From Aliidiomarina sedimenti (lineage in GTDB: Bacteria > Pseudomonadota > Gammaproteobacteria > Enterobacterales > Alteromonadaceae), in contig NZ_PIPN01000002.1 in the NCBI RefSeq assembly GCF_003986955.1, positions 432,753 to 496,752 on the forward strand: DNA of 64,000 bases, read 5' to 3'. Both the position numbers and the translations under genes were made by a program. The notes under the pieces were generated by a model. The model ran no database searches. It saw only the letters and a program-made list of their open reading frames with translations, and was not told the DNA's origin. This document shows, piece by piece, positions 56,822 through 64,000 of this stretch; the stretch's first letter is position 1, and every line of letters begins with the position of its first letter.

Positions 56822-57749
56822 TATTTTCGATGCGCTGGTCTTTTAACTCCCAGCGCGTATTCAGCCAGCTCTGGAAATGCTCTTTAAACGCCGCGTCGTT
56901 AAAGTAGTCGCCGACCAGATCATCAGTGGCTGGCAACGCATCAATGTGCAGATGAATATGGCGCAGGCGCCCGGCAAGGAAGTCAATTACCAGGGGTTTA
57001 TCAGGGTTACGGTCAGGGTAGACAATGGTAATGTCGAGGATCGCATCAAAGTTACCTTCCATGGCCTGCAACGTAAAGGCAGTGCCCCCAGCCTTAGGGG
57101 GTAGTAAATGCTGATACGGGCTGTGTTTTTGTGCGCGCTTCTTCTCGGTGAAACGGGTTCCTTCACAGAAATTAATCACCGTAGTCGGCAGAGTCTTAAA
57201 TTTCTCACATGACCGGCGCGTGGTCTCGATATCTTTGCCTTTTAAATGCGGCTTCTTTTCCAGCAGCTGGCGCGAGTAGCGTTTCATAAAGGGCATGTCG
57301 AGCACCCAGCAGCCAAAGCCGATAAAAGGAACCCAGAAAAGCTCCTGTTTGAGGAAAAAGCGCGGCATTGGCATATCTTTATGGGCCAGCCGCATTAACA
57401 CCAGAATGTCGACCCAGCTCAAATGGTTGGCCATGATCATGTACCAGCCATCACGGCGTAGCTCCACGCCTCCCTCTATCTGCCAGATGGTTTTTTGGGT
57501 CAGGTTGAACATTGCCGTAACTGCATAACCCCAGAGTCTGAATAAGCCATTGGCGAGCGACGCTACCAGGCGCTGCCAGGGACGAATAGGAATTATCCGT
57601 AGAATCCCCAACAGGATAATCGCCACTGCAATTACTGTAGTGGCCACACAGCCCCAGAGAAAATTGATCAGTATCTTAAGTGGTGCAGGAAGAAATCGAA
57701 GCATTGGCAATAAAATCTCAGCAAGTTCATAGGTTTTTGCCGTTATCAT
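56787..57749 (-). CDS. membrane-bound acyltransferase, PlsC-like (YihG type)
   Basis: 320 residues. An N-terminal membrane helix is followed by the 1-acylglycerol-3-phosphate acyltransferase motifs ANHLSWVDIL (NHxxxD) and NFCEGTRFTEKKR (EGTR). Size and sequence fit E. coli YihG. It transfers acyl chains into phospholipid precursors. The start is uncertain: 57749 has a poor ribosome site and 57704 is an alternative. It overlaps the channel gene tail to tail. Confidence 0.88.
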   Translation of the reverse strand: MITAKTYELAEILLPMLRFLPAPLKILINFLWGCVATTVIAVAIILLGILRIIPIRPWQRLVASLANGLFRLWGYAVTAMFNLTQKTIWQIEGGVELRRDGWYMIMANHLSWVDILVLMRLAHKDMPMPRFFLKQELFWVPFIGFGCWVLDMPFMKRYSRQLLEKKPHLKGKDIETTRRSCEKFKTLPTTVINFCEGTRFTEKKRAQKHSPYQHLLPPKAGGTAFTLQAMEGNFDAILDITIVYPDRNPDKPLVIDFLAGRLRHIHLHIDALPATDDLVGDYFNDAAFKEHFQSWLNTRWELKDQRIENIMQSHRSQAQR

Positions 57750-57807
57750 ACCTGAAGCAGAGAAAATTTCGCAGCCTCATCTTGCGTTGAAGAAAAACAG
57801 CCTTGTA

Positions 57808-57827
57808 TACTGTATTTATGTACAGTA
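57808..57827 (+). promoter_or_regulatory. LexA (SOS) box upstream of imuA
   Basis: TACTGTATTTATGTACAGTA: CTGT and ACAG separated by eight AT-rich bases, matching the gammaproteobacterial LexA consensus and almost fully palindromic. It ends 13 bases before the imuA start, so LexA would block this operon until DNA damage. Confidence 0.93.
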
Positions 57828-57840
57828 GTTAGAGGTTGTC

Positions 57841-58461
57841 ATGAATTCTCTGCAGCACCCGGCTCTACAAACTATGTTGCAACGTGGTCAGCTTTTCCGT
57901 GGCCAGCAGCACATTGTTGAGACTAACCACCAGCGTGCCAGCACAGGGTATTCGAAGCTTGATCAGGTGCTTGCCGGGGGGTTGCCTTATGGCCAGTTGC
58001 ATGAAGTACAGCTGCCGGGGTTATTCTGTGGGGAAACAGCCCTGCTCCGTGCCCCCTTGCAGTCTGCGGAGCGCGCAAACCATCCGGTCTTCTGGTTTAA
58101 CCCGCCTGCGCAGCCTCATATGTCGGGTATGGGGCTGAGCCATGCCCGGCATACCTTACTTCAGGGGCTGGAGGATGATGAGTTAACCTGGGCTGTGAGC
58201 CAGGTTGTCAGTGAATTATCCACTGGGGTGGTCTGCATTTGGCATCCTAACCTGCCCGCACAGGCAGTTCGCCAGTGGCAGCGGCGCTTGCATGGCGAGC
58301 TTCTGCTGCTGGTCTTTACCCGTCATATGAATAACGAAGCGCGTGCTTACCATAGCCGGCTGCGTCTGCAGCTTGAACAGGGGCAACTGAGTTGGGATGT
58401 ACTAAAGCGACCTGGAGGGTGGCCGGTACATGGCCTGGGTGAACGGTTGCAGGCATGGTAG
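57841..58461 (+). CDS. imuA: translesion synthesis accessory protein ImuA (SulA/RecA-like)
   Basis: 206 residues. RecA-like core: STGYSKLDQVLAGGLPYGQLHE, then a P-loop-like LFCGETALL that departs from the strict Walker A, and FWFNPPAQPH. In the mutasome ImuA assists ImuB and DnaE2 during damage tolerance. First gene of the cassette, behind a LexA box; overlaps imuB by 7 bases. Confidence 0.9.
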   Translation: MNSLQHPALQTMLQRGQLFRGQQHIVETNHQRASTGYSKLDQVLAGGLPYGQLHEVQLPGLFCGETALLRAPLQSAERANHPVFWFNPPAQPHMSGMGLSHARHTLLQGLEDDELTWAVSQVVSELSTGVVCIWHPNLPAQAVRQWQRRLHGELLLLVFTRHMNNEARAYHSRLRLQLEQGQLSWDVLKRPGGWPVHGLGERLQAW

Positions 58462-59864
58462 TTCCAGCTTCAATACCGCCCTGGGCGTACATTCGTTGCT
58501 TTCAGCTCTATCTCGAGCATATCCAGCGTCGTTATAGTGATGAGCAGCCCGTGGTGGTCTATGAGGTCACTGGTTTACGCGTTGTGCAGGCAAACCAGGC
58601 CGCGCTCGCCTGCGGCGTTGAAGTTGCAATGCCACTATCCGACGCCTGGTTGTTGTGCGATAACCTGCAAACAGAGCAGTACGATGAAGCCACTGAACGT
58701 CAGTTATTGGCTGACATAGCGCTGGCGCTGTATGCCGACTTTGCTGAAGTAGCACAAGACCCAGAGCACTGTGGATTGTGGCTGAGGCTACAAGGGCTGC
58801 AGCGGTTATATCAGGATCCCGGGCAGGTTAAGCATCGTATCCAGACCCACCTGACCGGGGCCGGTTATCAACTGACCTTTGCATCCAATCCGCGGTGTGC
58901 TCAATTAGGACTGGACGATTTGCAGCAGCCGATGGCGGATGCCAGCCAGCATTGTCTGGTGATCAATACCCCGCTGGATGAAGCCGTCAAAGTTCGTTTA
59001 CTCCACATGGGTGTAGATACGCTGGATAAACTGCTAAAGGTCCCGACCACGGCATTAGGTAAGAAATTCGGTGCTCCTGTGGTGCGCCTGGTCGCTGAAT
59101 TGCGTGGTCAGCAAAGATTGCCATTGCAATGGCTGCAGCCAGCGGACAACTTCAATCACCGGGTTGAACTGGCGGCGGAAGCACGCAGTTGGGCTGCTCT
59201 GCGTTTTAGCTGCAAACGACTGTTACAGATGCTGCAGCGCTACCTGCAGACCCGCCAGCTGGCACTGACCCGTTTTCTCATTGTGCTCACCTGCCGCCAG
59301 GGGCTGCATCAGCAGATCCCAATTCAGTTAGCTTACCCACAAACCCAGGCCGATGACTTTTTTGCCCTGCTGCAGGTAGCAATGGAGGCGACTAAGCTGC
59401 GTGCCCCGGTGATGTACGTGCAGCTTGAGGCGCAACATTTTGAGCAACTGCAGGCGACCAGTTATGGTTTCGAACCGGTTACCGGCGAGCAAACTGCGCT
59501 ACCAGCGCTATTAAACCGTTTGCAAATGAAGTTAGGTGACGCGCGCGTTTATGGCTATCGGCGTAAACCGGGGTGGATGCCGGAAAGTCAGCAAGAACAG
59601 GCACCTGCCGCCAGTGCGCCGGGGACGACGGGCAATCTTCAGGCTGCAGATGACTGGCGGCCGCCGTGGCTTGTCACACCCGAGGTGGTAGACATCAATG
59701 AGTGGCAATTGCATGGGCAGCCGCAACGATTGCAATCCCCCTGGTGGCAACCCCGCTCTGAACAGCGTGACTATATGCTGGCGCGGGACCATCACAGGCG
59801 TTGGGGGTGGCTTTACTTTCTTGCTGCTGAGCAACGCTGGTACTTACATGGGTGGGCAAGCTAA
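58455..59864 (+). CDS. imuB: ImuB, catalytically inactive Y-family polymerase homologue
   Basis: 469 residues. The palm and little-finger regions follow the DinB layout, but the catalytic acidic residues are missing: the first-strand position reads WAYIRCFQLYLEH and the second motif LRLQGLQRLYQD. This is the normal state for ImuB, which serves as a clamp-binding scaffold for DnaE2. The C-terminal family block is present (RLQSPWWQP; DYMLARDHHRRWGWLYF; WYLHGW). Its stop overlaps the dnaE2 start (TAATG). Confidence 0.92.
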   Translation: MVVPASIPPWAYIRCFQLYLEHIQRRYSDEQPVVVYEVTGLRVVQANQAALACGVEVAMPLSDAWLLCDNLQTEQYDEATERQLLADIALALYADFAEVAQDPEHCGLWLRLQGLQRLYQDPGQVKHRIQTHLTGAGYQLTFASNPRCAQLGLDDLQQPMADASQHCLVINTPLDEAVKVRLLHMGVDTLDKLLKVPTTALGKKFGAPVVRLVAELRGQQRLPLQWLQPADNFNHRVELAAEARSWAALRFSCKRLLQMLQRYLQTRQLALTRFLIVLTCRQGLHQQIPIQLAYPQTQADDFFALLQVAMEATKLRAPVMYVQLEAQHFEQLQATSYGFEPVTGEQTALPALLNRLQMKLGDARVYGYRRKPGWMPESQQEQAPAASAPGTTGNLQAADDWRPPWLVTPEVVDINEWQLHGQPQRLQSPWWQPRSEQRDYMLARDHHRRWGWLYFLAAEQRWYLHGWAS

Positions 59865-62800
59865 TGACAGCTTATGCTGAATTGCACTGTCTGACCCATT
59901 ATAGTTTTCTGCAGGCGGCATCGTCACCTGCGGAGATGGTGCAGCGCGCAGCTGAACTTGGCTACCAGGCCATTTCGGTCACCGACGAATGTTCTTTTGC
60001 GGGGGTGGTGAAAGCATGGCAGGCCGCGAAAGCGCATAAGATTCAACTGCTAGTGGGTTGCTTCTTTAATGACCCCACCGGGCGCTATGTATGCCTGGTA
60101 AAAAACCTGGCAGGCTATCAGCAACTGAGCGCCCTAATTAGCCATTGCCGGCAACAGGCAGAGAAAGGCAGCTATGTATTTAAGCCGCAGTGGCTGTTGA
60201 GCAAACCTCTGTCAGACTGCGAGTTGCTTTGGTTACCGGCAGCAAATACACAGACTGTATACGCGCAGATCGCTGATATACGGCGGCTTTATGGCAGTCG
60301 ATTTGCGATCTTAGCGGTGCGTGATCGCCTCGCCAGCGATCAGGCCTGTGCCCGGGCGGTGAGTTCTCTGGCGGCCCAGCTGGACGCCCCCATTGCGGCC
60401 AGCAATGCGGCGTTATTGCACAGTCCGGAGCGTCTGCCATTGTTACATACCCTCAATGCAATCGCGGCAAATACCACGGTGGCAGCGATGGAGTCGGAGC
60501 ATTGGGTGAATGCTGAGCGTCATTTACGCCCCTGCGATCAACTGACTCAGTTATTTCCACTGAAGTGGCTGCAACAAAGTGCGCTTATCGCCCGTCAATG
60601 CAGCTTCGACCTTGGGTGTTTACGGTATCAGTATCCGGGCGAAGTGGTTCCGGCCGGGTGTACGCCATCGAACTATCTGGCTGAGCAAGCCCAGGCGGGT
60701 GCTGAACGTCGTTACCCTGCAGGGGTTCCGCAGAAGGTTCAGAGTCAGCTTGATTCAGAGCTGGCTTTGGTTGAACAGCTCAAGTATGAACATTTCTTTC
60801 TTACTATTTATGACTTAGTTCAGTTTGCCGAAAGCCAGCATATTCTCTTTCAGGGTCGTGGTTCGGCAGCAAATTCAGTGCTTTGTTATTGTCTGGGCAT
60901 TACTGCCGTTGATCCAGACCAGTCAGAATTACTTTTTGAGCGCTTTATCTCGAAGGAACGGGATGAGCCACCGGATATCGATGTCGATTTTGAGCATCAG
61001 CGGCGGGAAGAAGTCATTCAGTATATTTATCGCAAGTACGGGCGCCATCGGGCAGCATTGACTGCGACCGTTATTACCTATCGCTTACGCAGTGCAATTA
61101 AAGACGTAGGTAAAGCGCTGGGGTTTCCGCTTGCTCAGTTGAGCCAGTTACTGACTCGCCTGGATCGGCGTGACAGTGAAGATGACTGGCAACAACAACT
61201 GGATGCTCTGGGCGTTCTACAACACCCCATGGGCGGCCATTTACTCCAGTTGGTGGAGCAGATCCGGGGATTTCCGCGTCACCTGTCGCAGCACGTGGGT
61301 GGCTTTGTTATTGCTGCTGAACGTTTATCTGACCTGGTCCCGGTGGAAAATGCGGCAATGCCTGAGCGTACCGTTATTCAGTGGGATAAGAATGACATCG
61401 AAGCATTGAAGCTGTTAAAAGTCGATGTACTGGGGCTGGGTATGCTCTCGGCGTTGCGGCGGGGGTTTCAGTGGGTCGAACATTGCTATGGACGAACCCT
61501 TACTATTGGCTCCATTCCGCAGGAAGATCCGAGCGTGTATGCGATGCTCCAACGCGCCGATGCGGTGGGAATATTCCAGGTTGAGTCGCGGGCACAAATG
61601 AATATGCTACCGCGCCTGAAGCCGAAGACCTTCTATGACTTAGTAGTGCAAATAGCCATTGTCAGACCAGGTCCGATTCAGGGGGACATGGTTCACCCTT
61701 ATTTACGTCGCCGCGACGGCCTGGAGCCTGAAGACTATCCCAACCCAGCGGTTGAAGCGGTACTTAAACGCACCTTAGGCGTTCCCATTTTTCAGGAGCA
61801 GGTTATTAAGCTTGCCATGGTGGCTGCCGGATTTTCCGGTGGTGAAGCCGATCAGCTGCGCCGGGCGATGGGGACCTGGAAAAGTACGGGGCAGATGATC
61901 GAGTTTAAGCGCAAAATAGTGTCAGGGATGCTGGCGCGGGGATATGACGAGTCATTTGCTTTGCGTTTATTTGAGCAAATCTGTGGCTTTGGTGAGTATG
62001 GATTCCCTGAGTCTCATTCTGCCAGCTTTGCTAATCTGGCATATGCCTCGGCCTGGTTAAAGTACTACTACCCCGCGGCTTTTTATGTCGGCCTGCTGAA
62101 TAGTCTGCCGATGGGGTTTTATTCTGCAGCACAGCTTATTCAGGACGCCCGGCAGCACCAGGTAACTGTATTGCCTGTATGTATAAATAACAGTCTGTGG
62201 GAGCACCAGCTAACTAAAGAAGATGAAAGCTGGGCCCTTCGTCTGGGTTTTTGCGTAGTAAAAGGCCTAAGCAAAGCTGCCAGCGTTGAGATAACTGCCG
62301 CACGTCCGGGTGTGGGTTTTGCTAAGTTAACTGAGATCGAATCACTTGCTATCCCGAGTTCTGACCTGCAGGCGTTGGCCAGTGCTGATGCATTTCGGGG
62401 TATTGCGGGTCACCGTTATCAGGCTCGCTGGGATATGACCCACCTGGGTGAGCAGCTCCCCTTATTAACAGAGGCGGAAGCTGGCCAGGCGGAATATCAG
62501 CTAACGGAGCCTTCGGCCGTCGATACCATGGTGCAGGACTATGCTGCGACGGGTCTTACCTTAGGCACTCACCCACTAGCGCTATTGAACCAGCAGGGAG
62601 TACTGCCGACGCATAAGCGCGCACAAGAACTAATTCATCTTCGCAGTGGTCAGGTTGTCACCGTAATAGGCCTGGTCGTAGGTCGCCAGCGCCCATCGAC
62701 CAGCACCGGGGTTACTTTTATTACCCTTGAAGATGAAACCGGTAACGTCAATGTGGTGCTATGGCAAAAGTTAGGGCGTCAACAACGTCAGCACTGGTTA

Positions 62801-62932
62801 CATGCAAAGCTATTGCAGGTAACAGGCACGGTAGAAATTGAAGAGAGTGTGGTGCATGTCGTGGCGGGCCGTCTCCGTGACATCTCGGATCGCCTGCCGA
62901 CGCAGGCAATCCGCTCACGAGACTTTCATTAA
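59864..62932 (+). CDS. dnaE2: error-prone DNA polymerase III alpha subunit DnaE2 (ImuC)
   Basis: 1022 residues from the ATG at 59864, coupled to imuB by TAATG; a GTG at 59852 is in frame but less likely. An N-terminal PHP domain (AELHCLTHYSFLQAASSP), the palm with catalytic aspartates PPDIDVDFEH, RGSAANSVLCYCLG, FQEQVIKLAMVAAGF, GYGFPESHSASFANLAYASAWLK-type thumb/finger segments and a C-terminal OB fold. Shorter than replicative DnaE (about 1160). It performs translesion synthesis with ImuA and ImuB. Confidence 0.96.
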   Translation: MTAYAELHCLTHYSFLQAASSPAEMVQRAAELGYQAISVTDECSFAGVVKAWQAAKAHKIQLLVGCFFNDPTGRYVCLVKNLAGYQQLSALISHCRQQAEKGSYVFKPQWLLSKPLSDCELLWLPAANTQTVYAQIADIRRLYGSRFAILAVRDRLASDQACARAVSSLAAQLDAPIAASNAALLHSPERLPLLHTLNAIAANTTVAAMESEHWVNAERHLRPCDQLTQLFPLKWLQQSALIARQCSFDLGCLRYQYPGEVVPAGCTPSNYLAEQAQAGAERRYPAGVPQKVQSQLDSELALVEQLKYEHFFLTIYDLVQFAESQHILFQGRGSAANSVLCYCLGITAVDPDQSELLFERFISKERDEPPDIDVDFEHQRREEVIQYIYRKYGRHRAALTATVITYRLRSAIKDVGKALGFPLAQLSQLLTRLDRRDSEDDWQQQLDALGVLQHPMGGHLLQLVEQIRGFPRHLSQHVGGFVIAAERLSDLVPVENAAMPERTVIQWDKNDIEALKLLKVDVLGLGMLSALRRGFQWVEHCYGRTLTIGSIPQEDPSVYAMLQRADAVGIFQVESRAQMNMLPRLKPKTFYDLVVQIAIVRPGPIQGDMVHPYLRRRDGLEPEDYPNPAVEAVLKRTLGVPIFQEQVIKLAMVAAGFSGGEADQLRRAMGTWKSTGQMIEFKRKIVSGMLARGYDESFALRLFEQICGFGEYGFPESHSASFANLAYASAWLKYYYPAAFYVGLLNSLPMGFYSAAQLIQDARQHQVTVLPVCINNSLWEHQLTKEDESWALRLGFCVVKGLSKAASVEITAARPGVGFAKLTEIESLAIPSSDLQALASADAFRGIAGHRYQARWDMTHLGEQLPLLTEAEAGQAEYQLTEPSAVDTMVQDYAATGLTLGTHPLALLNQQGVLPTHKRAQELIHLRSGQVVTVIGLVVGRQRPSTSTGVTFITLEDETGNVNVVLWQKLGRQQRQHWLHAKLLQVTGTVEIEESVVHVVAGRLRDISDRLPTQAIRSRDFH

Positions 62933-63489
62933 ATCCGGTTAGTGTTTTGCGTTTCTGCCAGGTAATCGTTTTTCAGTTCCACATAGTTACGTGACGATTT
63001 TTGCAGGAAGTCGCGCTCGCTTTCATTCAGCGGACGTTTCTTCTGCGCTGGACTGCCGACATACAAATAACCGCTCTCGAGCGTTTTATTCGGCGCTACC
63101 AGTGCACCTGCTGCAATCATGACATCGTCTTCCACCACTGCACCGTCCATAACAATAGCGCCCATCCCTACCAGGATCCGGTTACCAAGCTGGCAGCCGT
63201 GGAGCATCACTTTATGACCAAGGGTGACATCATCCCCAATAATCAATGGATAGCCATCCGCGTTTGCAGCGCTAGTCCGGGTGACATGGAGAACACATGC
63301 GTCCTGAATGTTGCTGCGCGCGCCTACGCGGATAAAATTGACATCACCGCGAGCGGCGACCAACGGCCATACACTACTGTCTTCCCCTAGTGTGATGTCG
63401 CCAACCAGCTCCGCAGATTCATCGATGTAGACTGAAGAAGGATATTGTGGGCATTTACCTTTATAAGAACGGACAGATTTTGAAGACAT
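62929..63489 (-). CDS. gamma-carbonic anhydrase family protein (YrdA-like)
   Basis: 186 residues forming a left-handed beta-helix of hexapeptide repeats (VGDITLGEDSSVWPLVAARGD). Zinc-site histidines appear in CVLHV, LGHKVMLHGC. Length and motifs fit YrdA/CaiE-like proteins; carbonic anhydrase activity in this group is often weak or untested. The 3' end overlaps dnaE2 by 4 bases, convergent. Confidence 0.92.
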   Translation of the reverse strand: MSSKSVRSYKGKCPQYPSSVYIDESAELVGDITLGEDSSVWPLVAARGDVNFIRVGARSNIQDACVLHVTRTSAANADGYPLIIGDDVTLGHKVMLHGCQLGNRILVGMGAIVMDGAVVEDDVMIAAGALVAPNKTLESGYLYVGSPAQKKRPLNESERDFLQKSSRNYVELKNDYLAETQNTNRI

Positions 63490-63569
63490 AGTTACCTCTG
63501 AAGTCGCTTTCTTTACTTAATACGTATAAATATACAGCAAACTGGACAGAATTGCTTCAAACGGCCTTT
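63490..63569. other. spacer between the carbonic anhydrase gene and the rRNA promoter
   Basis: It holds the start-side leader of the - strand gene (an AGAGGT ribosome site around 63494-63500) and AT-rich sequence. I see no further gene. An open frame at 63674-63928 runs through both the P2 promoter and boxA and is not a gene. Confidence 0.5.
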
Positions 63570-63632
63570 TTCTAAGGTTTTTTTTAGAAAATCGCTTGTG
63601 TTTAAAGCTCCGCGCTCTATAATGCGCCCCAC
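63570..63632 (+). promoter_or_regulatory. rRNA operon promoter P1 with UP-like element
   Basis: TTGTGT -35 (63596-63601), a 16-base spacer and TATAAT -10 (63618-63623), followed by the GC-rich discriminator GCGCCCC typical of stringently controlled promoters. The AT-rich run just upstream (63570-63590, including eight T) resembles an UP element. Confidence 0.85.
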
Positions 63633-63809
63633 TTCAAACGGTTAGCCAGCAACGAGTTGCCAGCAAAGCAAGTTTGAAAAAAGCCTTGACGGGATGTTTT
63701 AAATCCTTAAAATGGCGCTCCCGGCTCGAGATGAGCAGGAAAGCATTAAAAGTACGTGTTAACTCTCTGCTAACAAGTCAAATTGAACGCAGAAACTTGA
63801 ATAAAGTCG

Positions 63810-63837
63810 TTGACACCGAAAATGAGGCGTGTAGAAT
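63810..63837 (+). promoter_or_regulatory. rRNA operon promoter P2
   Basis: Perfect TTGACA -35 (63810-63815), 16-base spacer, TAGAAT -10 (63832-63837). It lies about 200 bases downstream of P1 and just before the boxB/boxA leader, the usual tandem arrangement. Confidence 0.88.
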
Positions 63838-64000
63838 ACGCACCTCGCTTGAAGCGGCTAACGCCCACAAGCAAACGTTCTTTAACAATCTATCAAAGCC
63901 AAGCAATCTGTGTGGGCACTTACATTGATTGAGCAACTTAAAAAGCTACTTCGGTAGCAGATCTCAACCACAGGCTTGTCCTGCAGGTAGGGTCAAAATT
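63838..64000 (+). other. leader of an rRNA operon with boxB-like hairpin and boxA antitermination site
   Basis: CGTTCTTTAACAATCTA at 63876-63892 is a near match to E. coli rrn boxA, and the following AATCTGTGTGGGCACTT is the conserved leader sequence downstream of it. A small CGCT-TGA-AGCG hairpin at 63846-63856 may be boxB. The last bases, AAAATT, look like the first bases of mature 16S rRNA (AAATTGAAGAG in E. coli), so the rRNA gene should begin at the window edge. No 16S body is present. Confidence 0.9.

Noticed and set aside
63674..63928. 84-codon open frame at the end of the window
   Set aside because: It runs through the P2 promoter and boxA of the rRNA leader.

Overview
The window looks like the chromosome of a marine, probably halotolerant gammaproteobacterium of the Alteromonadales, perhaps Idiomarinaceae (genus inferred from gene content and order; no marker search could be run). 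It opens with a likely chromosomal replication origin (about 60-330: DnaA boxes, dense GATC sites, an AT-rich unwinding segment). The usual origin-proximal block follows on the + strand: mnmG, rsmG, parA, parB, the complete F-type ATP synthase operon atpIBEFHAGDC, then glmU and glmS. A 2-oxoglutarate/Fe(II) oxygenase gene on the - strand sits between atpC and glmU.

From about 16.4 to 26.6 kb most genes are on the - strand and accessory in character: a DUF457 membrane protein with a TetR regulator, a short-chain dehydrogenase, a PagL-like lipid A deacylase, a BON-domain periplasmic protein, a DUF2383-like helical protein divergent from a sigma-54 activator with a degenerate receiver, a YeeN/YebC protein, a DUF3617 protein and a large secreted subtilase.

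From 27.1 to 31.6 kb lies a curli (functional amyloid) locus. It holds a very large curlin-repeat protein of 491 residues (about 40 turns, roughly 11 residues apart, no Lys or Arg after the signal peptide), a small curlin of 149 residues, csgE, csgF, csgG and a convergent CsgD-like regulator. The large curlin has its own terminator, so it is probably expressed separately from csgB-E-F-G. Next come a coiled-coil lipoprotein and an L,D-transpeptidase, and then a PAP2 phosphatase-glycosyltransferase operon preceded by a convincing Pho box. This suggests phosphate-controlled lipid or envelope remodelling.

From 34.8 to 46.5 kb are an M28 lipoprotein peptidase, a Gln-rich DUF4168 protein, a sensor kinase/sigma-54 response regulator pair with clustered TGTCA/TGACA half-sites upstream, a DJ-1/PfpI protein, a TonB receptor of the PqqU (YncD) type next to a PQQ-dependent sugar dehydrogenase, and oxyR divergent from ahpC-ahpD.

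From 46.7 to 63.5 kb are apbE-mgtE, an M20 amidohydrolase, ccoG-srkA-dsbA, a Cache chemoreceptor, an MscS-type channel, an acyltransferase, the SOS mutasome cassette imuA-imuB-dnaE2 behind a consensus LexA box, and a gamma-carbonic anhydrase. The window ends in the promoter and leader of an rRNA operon, with two promoters and boxA; 16S rRNA should begin at the very last bases. I recognised no tRNA, insertion sequence, prophage or CRISPR array.
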